From contig VDHG01000019.1 of the NCBI GenBank assembly GCA_006228005.1, forward strand, positions 1-34,763: DNA of 34,763 nt, written 5' to 3'. Origin of the DNA: Testudinibacter crocodili. Lineage in GTDB: Bacteria; Pseudomonadota; Gammaproteobacteria; Enterobacterales; Pasteurellaceae. Position numbers and translations under genes: made by a program. Every line of letters starts with the position of its first letter. Position 1 is the stretch's first letter. Below the pieces are notes generated by a model. That model was not told where the DNA came from and did no database searches. It saw only the letters and a list, made by a program, of their open reading frames with translations. This document shows positions 15,176 through 23,788 of the stretch, one piece after another.

Positions 15176-17209
15176 CTAAAATCTCACTTCCGTCGATAAG
15201 CCGATGACGCGCGGTTGTAATTTAAACGCTTCGCCCCAATCTGTGGTCGGCATAAAAATATCATTACGCGCATTAAACACATTATCGGCATACAACATCA
15301 CACGCCCCTGTTTAAAGTTATACGCCAGATAGGCGTTGACTTGAGAATAGCCTTTGATTTTGCCGATACTGCTGTTATCCGCATTGGAATAATAATCATC
15401 AACAAAATAGACGCTTCCCCCGAATTCCCAATGATTGAGAAAATGGTAACGCCCACCTAACGTGACGGTGTAACTTGGCGAGCGACTCAGTTTATTTCCC
15501 TGAATACCGCTATCCGGATATTTTTTAATCTTGGTTTTCAACAAACCAACGGCGGCATGGAGATTTAAATTATCGCTGACTTGCCAATCGGCATTTGTTT
15601 CCATACCGTAGGTGATCACTTTATCGGCATTACGAATCACCACCGAATCTGCAGATAAATAATAAGGCAACTGCATATCTTTATAATCATTGTAGAAAAG
15701 ATTGCTGCTTAAAGAAAAATCACTATTCGGACTATTCCAGCGATGGTAAAGCTCGTAATTCCAAACATATTCCGCTTCGTATTCATAACCAGTAAACGGG
15801 CTGGCGAAAGTTACCCCTGCTCCACCAGGATTATAGCCGCGCCCAATCTTGAAGCCCAAACGTTGCTTTTCATCAAGGTTCCAGCCTAAATCCATTTTAG
15901 GTAGGAAAATACTGTGCTTTTTATCAAGGTTAATGCGAAATAAATCACTACCGCCGTGGCGTTGGTGGCGTTCCTGTTCATAACGGGCAGAAAGTGTTAC
16001 ATCGAAATGCGGATTAGGTGCGTAAGTGGTTTCTGCAAAGATCGCTTTGGTTTTGGTTTTATCTTTGAATACATTGTGGAATGTACGAATATCAACCGTT
16101 TCATCTTGTTTAGCTTGAAAATAAAATAATCCGATCAAACCTGAATATTTGCCGTCTGTGGTTTTAAATTTAACGATCGGTTCAAGCTGTAACTCTCGTC
16201 CCTCTAACGTAGCCGGTGCGCCTGTCGGCGCCGGTAATGCCAAACGGTTGTTATCATATTTGGAATAAACGAATTTATTTTCAAATTTCCAAACATCTGA
16301 CAGCTGCCAACCGATATCCCAAATTCCGCTGGTTGATCCCGTTTCAAAAACCGGACGTTGTGGCGTAAAACGCATATTGCTGACAGGTTGATTACCGGCT
16401 TCGTTTTGCGGCGCTTTGGAATCAATATGATTTAAGGTCAAACGGCTATAAAAATCAGGTAATGCCGACGGTGTCCATAATAACTTAGCGCGTGCGGTCG
16501 TGGTTTTATACCAACGCGGGTTACCAACCGGCTCATAAGAGATTAAATTGACGAAACTCTCCCGTTGTTGTTGATCCACACTCAAGCGGAAAGCAAGCTC
16601 ATCGCGGATTAACGGTCCTGAAATCATGGCAGCAGTTTGACGGGTATTCTGACTACCAACATTCAATTTTGCCGCCCCTTCCCATTCATAACTCGGATCA
16701 TTTGAGGTCATCACTACTGCACCGGCAATCGCATTGCGTCCCTGTGCATAACTTTGCGCGCCACGATAAATTTCGATTTGTTTGATATCCCACAACGATT
16801 TCGTGCCGAATGCCAATTCATTATAAGTCGAGGTGCGTCCGTCAATCGACATATTTAAACGGGGGCGAGTTCCGGCAAAAAATGCCGTAGCCCCGGTTGC
16901 TGGTCCAGAGCCATCCACTCCTCGCACTGTCGGCAAATCATTACCCAAGCCGGTATCTAAAATATTCACTGTTTGCTTTAGCAGATCCGTGGTAGAGGTG
17001 ATTTCTCCAGCTTGCTGCAACTCTTTGGCAGTGACGACATCAATGCTAGCACTGGTTTCAAACTTTGATCGTTCCGATTTTTCACCGGAAACAATAATCT
17101 CGTCTAACTGTTGTTCTGTTGTAGAAACAGCGGCAAAAAGCGATGGACTATTTAAGGCAAAAATACAGCCACTGACGACAAGGGCGCAGGGTGTTAAACG
17201 GAAAAGCAT
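15176..17209 (-). CDS. TonB-dependent outer-membrane siderophore receptor
   Basis: A 677-residue TonB-dependent receptor. The start at 17209 follows GGAGGT with ideal spacing; the longer frame from 17239 only adds ten charged residues before the signal peptide. The signal peptide ends near LFA (26), followed by a TonB box LDEIIVSG (35-42), the plug domain (including DLLKQTVNILD and TVRGVDG, then IKQIEIYRGAQSYAQGRNAIAGAVV), and a beta-barrel ending STEVRF with the terminal Phe. It heads the cluster with the YbtPQ-like ABC pair and MFS protein, so it should bring a ferric siderophore across the outer membrane. The ligand is unknown. No uptake sequence occurs in the gene, unlike most of the window, which may mean import from another lineage or surface-driven divergence. 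Confidence 0.92.
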   Translation of the reverse strand: MLFRLTPCALVVSGCIFALNSPSLFAAVSTTEQQLDEIIVSGEKSERSKFETSASIDVVTAKELQQAGEITSTTDLLKQTVNILDTGLGNDLPTVRGVDGSGPATGATAFFAGTRPRLNMSIDGRTSTYNELAFGTKSLWDIKQIEIYRGAQSYAQGRNAIAGAVVMTSNDPSYEWEGAAKLNVGSQNTRQTAAMISGPLIRDELAFRLSVDQQQRESFVNLISYEPVGNPRWYKTTTARAKLLWTPSALPDFYSRLTLNHIDSKAPQNEAGNQPVSNMRFTPQRPVFETGSTSGIWDIGWQLSDVWKFENKFVYSKYDNNRLALPAPTGAPATLEGRELQLEPIVKFKTTDGKYSGLIGLFYFQAKQDETVDIRTFHNVFKDKTKTKAIFAETTYAPNPHFDVTLSARYEQERHQRHGGSDLFRINLDKKHSIFLPKMDLGWNLDEKQRLGFKIGRGYNPGGAGVTFASPFTGYEYEAEYVWNYELYHRWNSPNSDFSLSSNLFYNDYKDMQLPYYLSADSVVIRNADKVITYGMETNADWQVSDNLNLHAAVGLLKTKIKKYPDSGIQGNKLSRSPSYTVTLGGRYHFLNHWEFGGSVYFVDDYYSNADNSSIGKIKGYSQVNAYLAYNFKQGRVMLYADNVFNARNDIFMPTTDWGEAFKLQPRVIGLSTEVRF

Positions 17210-17326
17210 AACTGACCTCCGATTTCTGAATTTGATCAATAGGGTTAAACATTAATGGAAAGTTGGATTGATAAATATTGACGCAATCCAGGTTTACAAA
17301 ATTAGTCAAAAAATCCAATATTTGTT

Positions 17327-17355
17327 AATATAAATTATCAGTTAATATAATGCAA
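17327..17355 (-). promoter_or_regulatory. Promoter of the TonB receptor operon
   Basis: On the minus strand TTGCAT (17355-17350) and TATATT (17332-17327) are 17 bases apart. Transcription would begin near 17320, leaving a leader of about 110 bases before ATG 17209. The -35 element abuts the Fur-box-like sequence at 17355-17373. Confidence 0.55.
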
Positions 17356-17373
17356 ATGATAATAGATAGTATT
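17355..17373 (+). promoter_or_regulatory. Fur-box-like site between receptor operon and tetR-type gene
   Basis: AATGATAATAGATAGTATT contains a perfect TGATAAT half-site (17357-17363) and a weaker second half; it matches the 19-bp consensus at about 11 positions. It touches the predicted receptor -35 element and lies just upstream of the divergent promoter, so iron control of both units is plausible. Confidence 0.45.
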
Positions 17374-17383
17374 TATGATTAAT

Positions 17384-17412
17384 TTGCTTAAAAACCCTAT
17401 TTTAATTATGCT
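17384..17412 (+). promoter_or_regulatory. Promoter of the TetR-family regulator gene
   Basis: TTGCTT (17384-17389) and TATGCT (17407-17412) are 17 bases apart, with the ATG at 17455. It is divergent from the receptor promoter, the usual setting for a regulator controlling its neighbour. Confidence 0.45.
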
Positions 17413-17454
17413 TACTACTATCAGATAACACAAATTACTAAGAGACACCCAACA

Positions 17455-18033
17455 ATGAGCAAATCCGCTGTCATACAACAAACCGCACTTCAACTGTTTT
17501 CACAACAGGGGTGGAAACGGGTTTCTGTCGATGAAATTTGTCAACAAGCAAAAGTCAGCCGAGTGACATTTTATAAACATTTTAAAAATAAAAAAGCGCT
17601 GCTTAAACAGTTACTATTTGAGCAAAAAGAAGAGGTGCGATTGCGGTTCTTGGATTTTTTAAAACAAGAAATATCATTGGAAACTATCATCAGCCAAATT
17701 TTTAAAATGCAGGAAGAGGCGCTGAATGGGCTGTACTCGCAGCCCATGCAGGCGGATTTTCAATACCATTCAGATGAAGAAATTCGGTCTTTTTTTACCA
17801 CAATGGAGCAAGAAAAATACCGTTTTATGTCTCATTTTTTTCAACAATTACAAACTAAACGAATTATCCAACAAGATTTTCCGATCGCGCTAATCAGCGT
17901 GTTCACCCGCAAAATTGATGAACTACGAACCGATCCACAGCTTTGCAACTTATATCGGGGCAAAGAACACCAGCTGAACATTGACGCCTTGCAGCTGATG
18001 ATGTACGGTCTTGCTTATAAAAAAGAAAAATAA
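17455..18033 (+). CDS. TetR-family transcriptional regulator divergent from the siderophore receptor
   Basis: A 192-residue regulator. The N-terminal 55 residues form the TetR helix-turn-helix: IQQTALQLFSQQGWKRVSVD, then EICQQAKVSRVTFYKHFKNK with the typical F-Y-x-H-F-x-x-K ending. The remainder is a helical ligand-binding domain with no recognisable subfamily. It is transcribed away from the TonB receptor operon across a 245-base region with both promoters, so it probably represses or adjusts that operon in response to a siderophore or related ligand. YbtPQ clusters in Yersinia use an AraC-type activator (YbtA) instead, so this is a different arrangement. An uptake sequence falls in codons 10-12. 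Confidence 0.85.
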   Translation: MSKSAVIQQTALQLFSQQGWKRVSVDEICQQAKVSRVTFYKHFKNKKALLKQLLFEQKEEVRLRFLDFLKQEISLETIISQIFKMQEEALNGLYSQPMQADFQYHSDEEIRSFFTTMEQEKYRFMSHFFQQLQTKRIIQQDFPIALISVFTRKIDELRTDPQLCNLYRGKEHQLNIDALQLMMYGLAYKKEK

Positions 18034-18201
18034 CACTATTCAAAACCAACAAATTAGAGTCTGTTAATGTTCAACTTTTTGACGGTAAACACCGTAGCCA
18101 ACAATACCGATGTCAGCTGCGGTGGGAATTAACCGATTTAACTATATGTCCAACTTTTGAACTTGAATTATCCTATAAACCGCACTTTAAACCGCACTTT
18201 G
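18034..18201. other. Non-coding gap with a possible transposase 3'-end remnant
   Basis: No intact gene. Minus-strand translation of about 18146-18071 gives an open tail without a start, LNRLIPTAADIGIVGYGVYR followed by QKVEH and a stop, which could be the end of a lost gene. Just beyond that stop lies AGAGTCTGTTAATGTTCAAC (18056-18075), similar to the sequence at the right edge of the window (AGGGTCTGTTGAT). A near-direct repeat (ATGTTCAACTTTTTGA at 18067, ATGTCCAACTTTTGAA at 18146) flanks the segment. Together this looks like an insertion-sequence scar, but I do not recognise the family. Two uptake sequences in the same orientation (18179-18187, 18191-18199) lie before the uvrA stop. Confidence 0.35.
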
Positions 18202-21033
18202 CTATTTTCTGGCTAAAATTGGTGCCAAAAATCTTGCCGTATGCGATTCGGTATTTTTAACCAGCTGTTCCGGCGTGCCTTCAGCGATAATTTGCCCACC
18301 GCCATCACCGCCTTCCGGACCAAGATCGATAATCCAGTCTGCGGTTTTAATCACATCCAAATTGTGTTCAATCACCACAATGGTATTGCCTTGATCGCGC
18401 AAGCGGTGCAATACGCCCAACAACTGTTTAATATCCGCAAAATGCAAGCCGGTGGTTGGCTCGTCTAAGATATACAGCGTCTTACCGGTATCACGCTTCG
18501 ACAGTTCGGTTGCCAGTTTCACCCGCTGCGCTTCGCCGCCTGATAACGTCGTAGACGATTGCCCCAGACGAATATAGGATAAGCCGACATCCATTAAGGT
18601 TTGCAGTTTACGTGCAATCATCGGCACCGCTGCAAAAAATTCCAGCCCCTCTTCCACCGTCATCTCTAAAATCTGGTGAATGGTTTTGCCTTTGTAGCGA
18701 ATTTCCAAAGTTTCACGGTTATAGCGTTTACCTTTACAGTGGTCGCAAGGCACATACACATCCGGCAAGAAGTGCATTTCCACTTTAATCACGCCATCGC
18801 CTTGACAGGCTTCACAGCGCCCACCGCGTACGTTAAAACTAAATCGTCCCGGATTATAGCCGCGCGCCCTCGCCTCCGGCACACCGGCAAACAGCTCACG
18901 AATCGGCGTGAACAGCCCGGTATACGTCGCTGGATTGGAACGGGGCGTACGCCCAATCGGACTTTGGTCAATATCGATCACCTTATCGAAGTGTCCTAAT
19001 CCGTCAATACTCTCATAAGGTGCAACTTGAGTGTTTTCTGCTCTATTCAACGCATTTTGCGCCAACGGAAATAAAGTATCGTTGATCAAGGTTGATTTAC
19101 CTGAACCTGATACACCGGTGATACAGGTGAATAAACCAACCGGAATCGCCAAGTCGACATTTTTTAAATTGTTGCCACTTGCGCCCTTCAGATGTAACCA
19201 CTTCGCTTTATTGATCTTGGTGCGTTTTTTGGGAATGTCGATTTTTTCGGCACCAGATAAGTACTTACCCGTGAGTGAGGCTTGATTTTGCATCAACTCC
19301 TGTGCTGTACCGCTGGCGACAATTTTACCGCCATGCACGCCGGCGCCCGGTCCGATATCAATAATGTGATCGGCTGCCATAATCGCATCTTCATCATGCT
19401 CTACTACAATCACTGTGTTGCCTAGATCTCGCAGATGAATCAGCGTTTTCAGTAAACGTTCGTTATCCCGCTGGTGCAGCCCGATTGAAGGTTCATCCAA
19501 TACATACATCACCCCGACCAAGCCCGCACCGATTTGGCTTGCTAACCGAATCCGCTGTGCCTCACCACCGGACAGGGTTTCTGCCGAACGGGAAAGCGAA
19601 AGGTAATTCAAACCGACATTCACTAAAAATGATAACCGCTCTTTAATCTCTTTTAAGATTTTTTCGGCAATTTGCGCCCGTTGTCCACGGAGTTGTAGAT
19701 TTTCAAAAAAAGTTAACGCATTGCCAATGCTGCGTTCAGCCACATTCGGCAAATTAAATTGATCGATAAAAACATGACGCGCCTCAGTCCGCAAACGTGA
19801 ACCGCCACAGGAAGTACAAGGGCGAGTACTGATATTTTTTGCCAGCTCTTCACGCACCGCATTCGATTCGGTCTCTTTATAGCGACGCGCCATATTATTC
19901 AAAATACCTTCAAATGGATGACGACGCAGGGTGATATCACCACGATCATTCACATACTGGAATTCGATTTCCTCATCGCCGGAACCGTTCAGCACCACAT
20001 CTTGAATACTCGGCGGCAGCTGTTCAAACGGGGTATTGATATCAAAAGCGTAGTGTTTTGCCAACGAACTCAACATTTGAAAATAGTAGAAATTCCGTTT
20101 ATCCCAGCCTTTGATCGCACCGCTGGAGAGTGAAATTGACGGATTTTGAATTACCCGTTTTTCATCAAAATATTGCTGAACCCCTAAGCCGTCACAACTC
20201 GGACAAGCGCCTGCTGGGTTATTAAACGAAAACAAACGCGGTTCCAGCTCCGCCACCGAATAGCCACAATGCGGACAAGCAAAATTGGACGAGAACAGTA
20301 GCTCTTCAAGATTTTTTCCTTCCATCGGCGCCACCACCACCGTGCCGCCAGACAGCTCAAGTGCGGTTTCAAATGATTCCGCCAAACGGCTCGCCAAGTC
20401 TGACCGCACTTTGAAACGATCGATCACCACTTCGATGGTATGTTTTTTCTGTAACTCCAGCGACGGCGGATCGGACAGATCACAAATTTCTCCGTCAATT
20501 CTGGCACGAATATAGCCCTGTGCGGCAATATTTTCCAACAACTTGACATGCTCGCCTTTGCGCTCTTTCACCACCGGCGCCAACAGCATCATCCGACTAC
20601 CTTCCGGCAGCTCCAGCACTTTGTCGACCATCTGGCTGATGGTTTGCGCCGTCAACGGTACATCGTGAGTCGGACAGCGCGGTTCGCCGACTCTAGCAAA
20701 CAGCAAGCGCAAATAGTCATAAATTTCGGTGATGGTGCCGACCGTCGAACGCGGATTATGCGAGGTCGATTTCTGTTCAATCGAAATTGCCGGCGACAGA
20801 CCTTCAATATGGTCAACGTCCGGCTTCTCCATCAATGACAAAAATTGTCGCGCATATGCCGACAGTGATTCAACATAGCGCCGCTGCCCCTCCGCATACA
20901 ACGTATCAAACGCCAAAGAAGATTTACCTGAGCCGGAAAGCCCGGTAATCACCACCAGCTTTTCTCTCGGAATGGTCAAGTCAATATTTTTTAAGTTGTG
21001 GGTACGAGCGCCACGAACCTCAATTTTATCCAT
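18202..21033 (-). CDS. uvrA: Excinuclease ABC subunit A
   Basis: The damage-recognition ATPase of nucleotide excision repair, acting with UvrB and UvrC. It has 943 residues, close to the E. coli length of 940, and starts [20 protein letters not shown]. Two ABC modules are complete: Walker [10 protein letters not shown] (31-39) and [10 protein letters not shown], with two LSGGEAQR signatures and DEPS/DEPT Walker B motifs. The zinc-binding CxxC pairs are present (CPHC, CPSC, CTSC and CEAC with CDHC). The protein looks fully functional. Its promoter overlaps a LexA box shared with the divergent ssb, so it should be SOS induced as in E. coli. Two uptake sequences lie inside. Confidence 0.98.
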   Translation of the reverse strand: MDKIEVRGARTHNLKNIDLTIPREKLVVITGLSGSGKSSLAFDTLYAEGQRRYVESLSAYARQFLSLMEKPDVDHIEGLSPAISIEQKSTSHNPRSTVGTITEIYDYLRLLFARVGEPRCPTHDVPLTAQTISQMVDKVLELPEGSRMMLLAPVVKERKGEHVKLLENIAAQGYIRARIDGEICDLSDPPSLELQKKHTIEVVIDRFKVRSDLASRLAESFETALELSGGTVVVAPMEGKNLEELLFSSNFACPHCGYSVAELEPRLFSFNNPAGACPSCDGLGVQQYFDEKRVIQNPSISLSSGAIKGWDKRNFYYFQMLSSLAKHYAFDINTPFEQLPPSIQDVVLNGSGDEEIEFQYVNDRGDITLRRHPFEGILNNMARRYKETESNAVREELAKNISTRPCTSCGGSRLRTEARHVFIDQFNLPNVAERSIGNALTFFENLQLRGQRAQIAEKILKEIKERLSFLVNVGLNYLSLSRSAETLSGGEAQRIRLASQIGAGLVGVMYVLDEPSIGLHQRDNERLLKTLIHLRDLGNTVIVVEHDEDAIMAADHIIDIGPGAGVHGGKIVASGTAQELMQNQASLTGKYLSGAEKIDIPKKRTKINKAKWLHLKGASGNNLKNVDLAIPVGLFTCITGVSGSGKSTLINDTLFPLAQNALNRAENTQVAPYESIDGLGHFDKVIDIDQSPIGRTPRSNPATYTGLFTPIRELFAGVPEARARGYNPGRFSFNVRGGRCEACQGDGVIKVEMHFLPDVYVPCDHCKGKRYNRETLEIRYKGKTIHQILEMTVEEGLEFFAAVPMIARKLQTLMDVGLSYIRLGQSSTTLSGGEAQRVKLATELSKRDTGKTLYILDEPTTGLHFADIKQLLGVLHRLRDQGNTIVVIEHNLDVIKTADWIIDLGPEGGDGGGQIIAEGTPEQLVKNTESHTARFLAPILARK

Positions 21034-21070
21034 AGTTTTATCTCGATTACTTTATCAATTTGGAATGATT

Positions 21071-21099
21071 ATCGCACAAATAAAAAAACTGTGTAAATA
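21071..21099 (-). promoter_or_regulatory. uvrA promoter
   Basis: On the minus strand TTTACA and GATAAT are separated by 18 bases, upstream of the uvrA ATG (21033). The -35 hexamer lies inside the LexA-box-like sequence, so LexA binding would block it. Confidence 0.6.
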
Positions 21100-21106
21100 T
21101 CCAGTA
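21087..21106. promoter_or_regulatory. LexA (SOS) box between uvrA and ssb
   Basis: AACTGTGTAAATATCCAGTA matches the 20-bp consensus TACTGTATATATATACAGTA at 16 positions, with the CTGT half-site perfect and the other (CCAG for ACAG) off by one. It overlaps the uvrA -35 element and lies 95 bases before ssb. E. coli has a LexA box in the same uvrA-ssb intergenic position. Confidence 0.8.
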
Positions 21107-21200
21107 TATTTTTTATTTTAAAGGGTGATTTTTTTTTCATTTTCAGGCAACATAGAGCCCTATCAAACTCGCTATCAAAATATGAAAACAAGAGGATATT

Positions 21201-21701
21201 ATGGCAGGTGTAAATAAAGTTATTATTGTCGGGAACTTAGGTAACGAACCGGAAATCCGTACTATGCCGAACGGCGAAGCTGTTGCCAACATCAGCGTTG
21301 CAACCAGTGAATCTTGGCGCGATAAAAACAGCGGTGAAATGCGTGAAATCACTGAATGGCACCGTATCGTGCTGTACCGTCGCCTAGCCGAGATTGCTGG
21401 CGAATACTTGCACAAGGGTAGCAAAGTCTATGTTGAAGGTCGCCTACGCACCCGTAAATGGCAAGATCAAAATGGTCAAGACCGCTACACCACCGAAATT
21501 CAAGGCGATAGTCTGCAAATGTTAGATTCGCGTGGCGATCGTGCCCAAAGTGGTGGCTATGCCCCACAACAAAGCAGCGGTTATGCGTCACAGCAGCAGT
21601 CTTATGCAGCTCCGGCTTCTCGCCCGGCTCAACAAACCACAACAAAACCAGCGGCTCAACCAGAACCGCCAATTGATTTTGATGATGATATTCCGTTCTA
21701 A
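21201..21701 (+). CDS. ssb: Single-stranded DNA-binding protein
   Basis: A 166-residue SSB. The N-terminal OB fold ([20 protein letters not shown] to about residue 110) is highly conserved, with the Trp residues that stack on ssDNA (SWRDK, TEWHR, RKWQD). A Gln/Ala/Pro-rich linker follows, then the acidic tip DFDDDIPF, which recruits repair and replication proteins. The start has AGAGGA eight bases upstream. It works as a homotetramer in replication, recombination and repair. It diverges from uvrA across the LexA box. Confidence 0.98.
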   Translation: MAGVNKVIIVGNLGNEPEIRTMPNGEAVANISVATSESWRDKNSGEMREITEWHRIVLYRRLAEIAGEYLHKGSKVYVEGRLRTRKWQDQNGQDRYTTEIQGDSLQMLDSRGDRAQSGGYAPQQSSGYASQQQSYAAPASRPAQQTTTKPAAQPEPPIDFDDDIPF

Positions 21702-21732
21702 CGCTTAGCTAAAATCTATTGAATAAGATCCA

Positions 21733-21766
21733 GCACCTGCTTTGAAAATATTGTTTCGGCAGGTGC
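21733..21766. terminator. Hairpin between convergent ssb and the YtjA-like gene
   Basis: GCACCTGC (21733-21740) and GCAGGTGC (21759-21766) are perfectly complementary, with an inner GAAA/TTTC pair in the loop. T-tracts on both sides are weak. It fills the space between two convergent genes and probably ends both transcripts. Confidence 0.5.
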
Positions 21767-21925
21767 CTAGCGTTTCCTACCAAAAAGAAAAGACAATACG
21801 GCTAAGATCAGGAAAGCAAAGAACAGTATTTTCGCAATGCCAACCGCACTTCCCGCAATACCACCGAATCCTAACGCTGCCGCAATTAATGCGATGATAA
21901 AAAAGATCACTGAGTAATGTAACAT
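21767..21925 (-). CDS. Small DUF1328-family membrane protein (YtjA-like)
   Basis: A 52-residue protein with two hydrophobic helices and a basic end (FLFGRKR). Sequence and length match the DUF1328 family, of which E. coli YtjA is a member; a stress-response role has been suggested but no mechanism is known. The start at 21925 has a near-perfect AAGGAGAA site; the longer frame to 21985 only translates a 15-bp duplicated sequence. An uptake sequence lies inside the small gene (21843-21851). Confidence 0.85.
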   Translation of the reverse strand: MLHYSVIFFIIALIAAALGFGGIAGSAVGIAKILFFAFLILAVLSFLFGRKR

Positions 21926-21934
21926 ATCATTCTC

Positions 21935-21964
21935 CTTGTATAAGGTTAACTTGTATAAGGTCAA
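21935..21964 (-). repeat. 15-bp tandem duplication ahead of the YtjA-like gene
   Basis: CTTGTATAAGGTTAA (21935-21949) is followed by CTTGTATAAGGTCAA (21950-21964), 14 of 15 identical. On the coding strand it lies immediately upstream of the ribosome site, duplicating part of the leader. Confidence 0.85.
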
Positions 21965-22067
21965 AATGAATCGTCGCGCCATCATACCATCATAGAGTTG
22001 GATTACAGCATGACTCTAATAGATATAGCATAAAAATCTGCATGATAGCAAATCCTTACGCCAGTTA

Positions 22068-22076
22068 TGCTATAGT
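22068..22076 (+). promoter_or_regulatory. Extended -10 promoter of the NIF3-like gene
   Basis: TGCTATAGT at 22068-22076 is a TGN extended -10 element (TATAGT for TATAAT), 62 bases before the ATG. No good -35 is needed or visible. The rest of 21986-22137 shows nothing else. Confidence 0.45.
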
Positions 22077-22137
22077 AATACCAAGAAAATACCTTGTGTG
22101 CTTTGCTTAGCATATTATTTCAATTTGAGGATCAACA

Positions 22138-22902
22138 ATGACAACAATAAATAACTTGGACTTAGAACGCATTTTAAATCAAGAACTTAATATTGAAGCT
22201 ATAACCGATTACGCCCCTAACGGCTTGCAAGTGGAAGGCAAAAGTGCGGTCAAGAAAATCATCACTGGTGTAACCGCCTGCCAAGACCTGTTGGATTATG
22301 CGGTGGCACAGCAAGCTGATGCGCTGCTAGTGCACCACGGCTATTTTTGGAAAAACGAATCGCCTTTAATTCGTGGCATGAAAGGCAAACGAATTCGCAC
22401 CTTGCTGGTGAATGAGATTAATTTATACGCCTACCATTTACCGCTTGATGTTCACCCCACTTTAGGCAACAACGCCTTATTAGCACAAATGTTGAATGTT
22501 AAAAATTTACAACCACTTGAAAAAAGTGCGGTGTCGATTCCAATTTACGGTGAGCTGCAAACCGCACTTTCAGCAACAGAACTGACTGAGCGCATTCGCA
22601 CTGCATTACAACGTGAACCACTGCACTGTGGTGATAATGCACCGGATAAAATTCGTACCATTGCTATCTGCACCGGCGGCGGTCAAGATTATATCGATCT
22701 CGCCGCTGCACAAGGGATTGATGCCTTTATCACCGGCGAAGTGTCGGAACGCACCATCCATTCTGCACGTGAACAAGGCATCCATTTTTATGCTGCCGGA
22801 CACCACGCTACCGAGCGCTGTGGCATTAAAGCCCTCGGTGAATGGTTAGCACAGCAGTATAAGCTGAATGTGGCGTTTAAAGACATCGATAATCCAGCGT
22901 GA
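22138..22902 (+). CDS. ybgI: NIF3/YbgI-family dimetal protein
   Basis: A 254-residue NIF3-family protein, close to the E. coli YbgI length. The dimetal site is visible: His66-His67 (VHHG), His100, Asp104 and His106 (YHLPLDVHP), and His222-His223 with Glu226 (GHHATE). The family forms a ring-shaped hexamer with two metals per subunit. It is often called 'GTP cyclohydrolase 1 type 2 homolog', but the physiological reaction is not agreed. ATG follows GAGG with good spacing. Three uptake sequences lie in the gene, two of them (22524 and 22561) inverted and close together. Confidence 0.93.
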   Translation: MTTINNLDLERILNQELNIEAITDYAPNGLQVEGKSAVKKIITGVTACQDLLDYAVAQQADALLVHHGYFWKNESPLIRGMKGKRIRTLLVNEINLYAYHLPLDVHPTLGNNALLAQMLNVKNLQPLEKSAVSIPIYGELQTALSATELTERIRTALQREPLHCGDNAPDKIRTIAICTGGGQDYIDLAAAQGIDAFITGEVSERTIHSAREQGIHFYAAGHHATERCGIKALGEWLAQQYKLNVAFKDIDNPA

Positions 22903-22938
22903 TCGACTACGTAAATTTGTAAATTTCATGATTCCGCT

Positions 22939-22967
22939 TTGATTTTATTAAAACAATCGCTTAGGAT
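22939..22967 (+). promoter_or_regulatory. Candidate promoter of the YqjD-like cluster
   Basis: TTGATT (22939-22944) and TAGGAT (22962-22967) are 17 bases apart, 44 bases before the first gene of the cluster. Both hexamers match at four of six positions. Confidence 0.4.
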
Positions 22968-23010
22968 AAAACCTGACCATCGTTAATATCAACCAAATGG
23001 AGAAAATAGT

Positions 23011-23322
23011 ATGAGTAATGATTTTGATACCAAACGTGAACAACTACTTTCCGAATTACAAGATATTCTACAAACTGCTGAAGAATTATTTGACGAAGGC
23101 AAAGACGTCAGTGCCGATGAGTTCAAAAAGCTGAAAAAACGGCTGACAGAAAAATCCGGTAGCTATCGCCAGCAGTTAGATGATTTACAGGAAAAATTCT
23201 CTGCCAAAACTCGGCAAGCGGCTAAGCAATCCGATGCTTTAATTCAAGATAACCCATATAAAGCGATTGGGATTGCAGCCGGTGTAGCATTTGTAGCCGG
23301 TTTACTTATCAACCGTAAATAA
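23011..23322 (+). CDS. ElaB/YqjD/DUF883-family tail-anchored membrane protein
   Basis: A 103-residue protein: about 75 residues of charged, coiled-coil-forming helix, then one C-terminal membrane segment (YKAIGIAAGVAFVAGLLINRK). Shape, length and the N-P-Y/W-x-A-I-G-x-A motif match YqjD and ElaB of E. coli, tail-anchored proteins that bind ribosomes in stationary phase. The start follows ATGGAGAA. YqjE-like and YqjK-like genes follow, the same order as E. coli yqjDEK, so they likely work together at the inner membrane. Confidence 0.87.
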   Translation: MSNDFDTKREQLLSELQDILQTAEELFDEGKDVSADEFKKLKKRLTEKSGSYRQQLDDLQEKFSAKTRQAAKQSDALIQDNPYKAIGIAAGVAFVAGLLINRK

Positions 23323-23336
23323 TTCGGAGCATATGT

Positions 23337-23358
23337 GGAAGCTGCCCAGTCAGCTTCC
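23337..23358 (+). other. Hairpin between the YqjD- and YqjE-like genes
   Basis: GGAAGCTG (23337-23344) and CAGCTTCC (23351-23358) form a perfect 8-bp stem with a 6-base loop. The T-tract is broken (ATATTTCTT), so it may be a leaky terminator or an mRNA stability element that gives more of the first protein. Confidence 0.5.
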
Positions 23359-23384
23359 CGATATTTCTTAATATGGGAGATAGC

Positions 23385-23777
23385 ATGCAAACGATCACTA
23401 AAATTAAATCCGGTATAAAAAATAGTCTGATCACCGCACTGGAATTACTGAATGTACGGTTGGAAATGGCAAAACTTGAGTTTAATGAACAAAAAGAACA
23501 GCTTATTTTTATCCTGATTTTATCTCTGTGCGGCTTTTTGCTGCTGCTGTTCGCCGGATTCAGCTTATTCTTTGCCTTAAACGCCTGGCTCCCCGAACCC
23601 TACAAATTCAGCGTTTTTGCCTCCATCAGTGTCGGCTGCCTGTTATTAGTCATGGTTTTAGCCGCCTTAATCATCCGCACTATCCGTCGACAACGTGGAT
23701 TTTTAGATTCCACACTAAAAGAACTCAAACTCGATATTGCCGCCATCAGACAGAGTATCAACGCAAAGCATAATTAG
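23385..23777 (+). CDS. YqjE-family (DUF1469-like) inner-membrane protein
   Basis: A 130-residue membrane protein with an N-terminal amphipathic region (EMAKLEFNEQKEQ), two strong hydrophobic helices (about 45-70 and 80-102) and a charged C-terminal helix. This plan matches YqjE/phage-holin-superfamily III proteins, which sit between YqjD and YqjK in Enterobacteria. The start at 23385 is preferred over 23373 because GGGAG falls seven bases before it. Function is not established; association with the YqjD-like protein is inferred from gene order. It is followed 11 bases later by the YqjK-like gene. Confidence 0.82.
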   Translation: MQTITKIKSGIKNSLITALELLNVRLEMAKLEFNEQKEQLIFILILSLCGFLLLLFAGFSLFFALNAWLPEPYKFSVFASISVGCLLLVMVLAALIIRTIRRQRGFLDSTLKELKLDIAAIRQSINAKHN

Positions 23778-23788
23778 GAGATCGGTCT

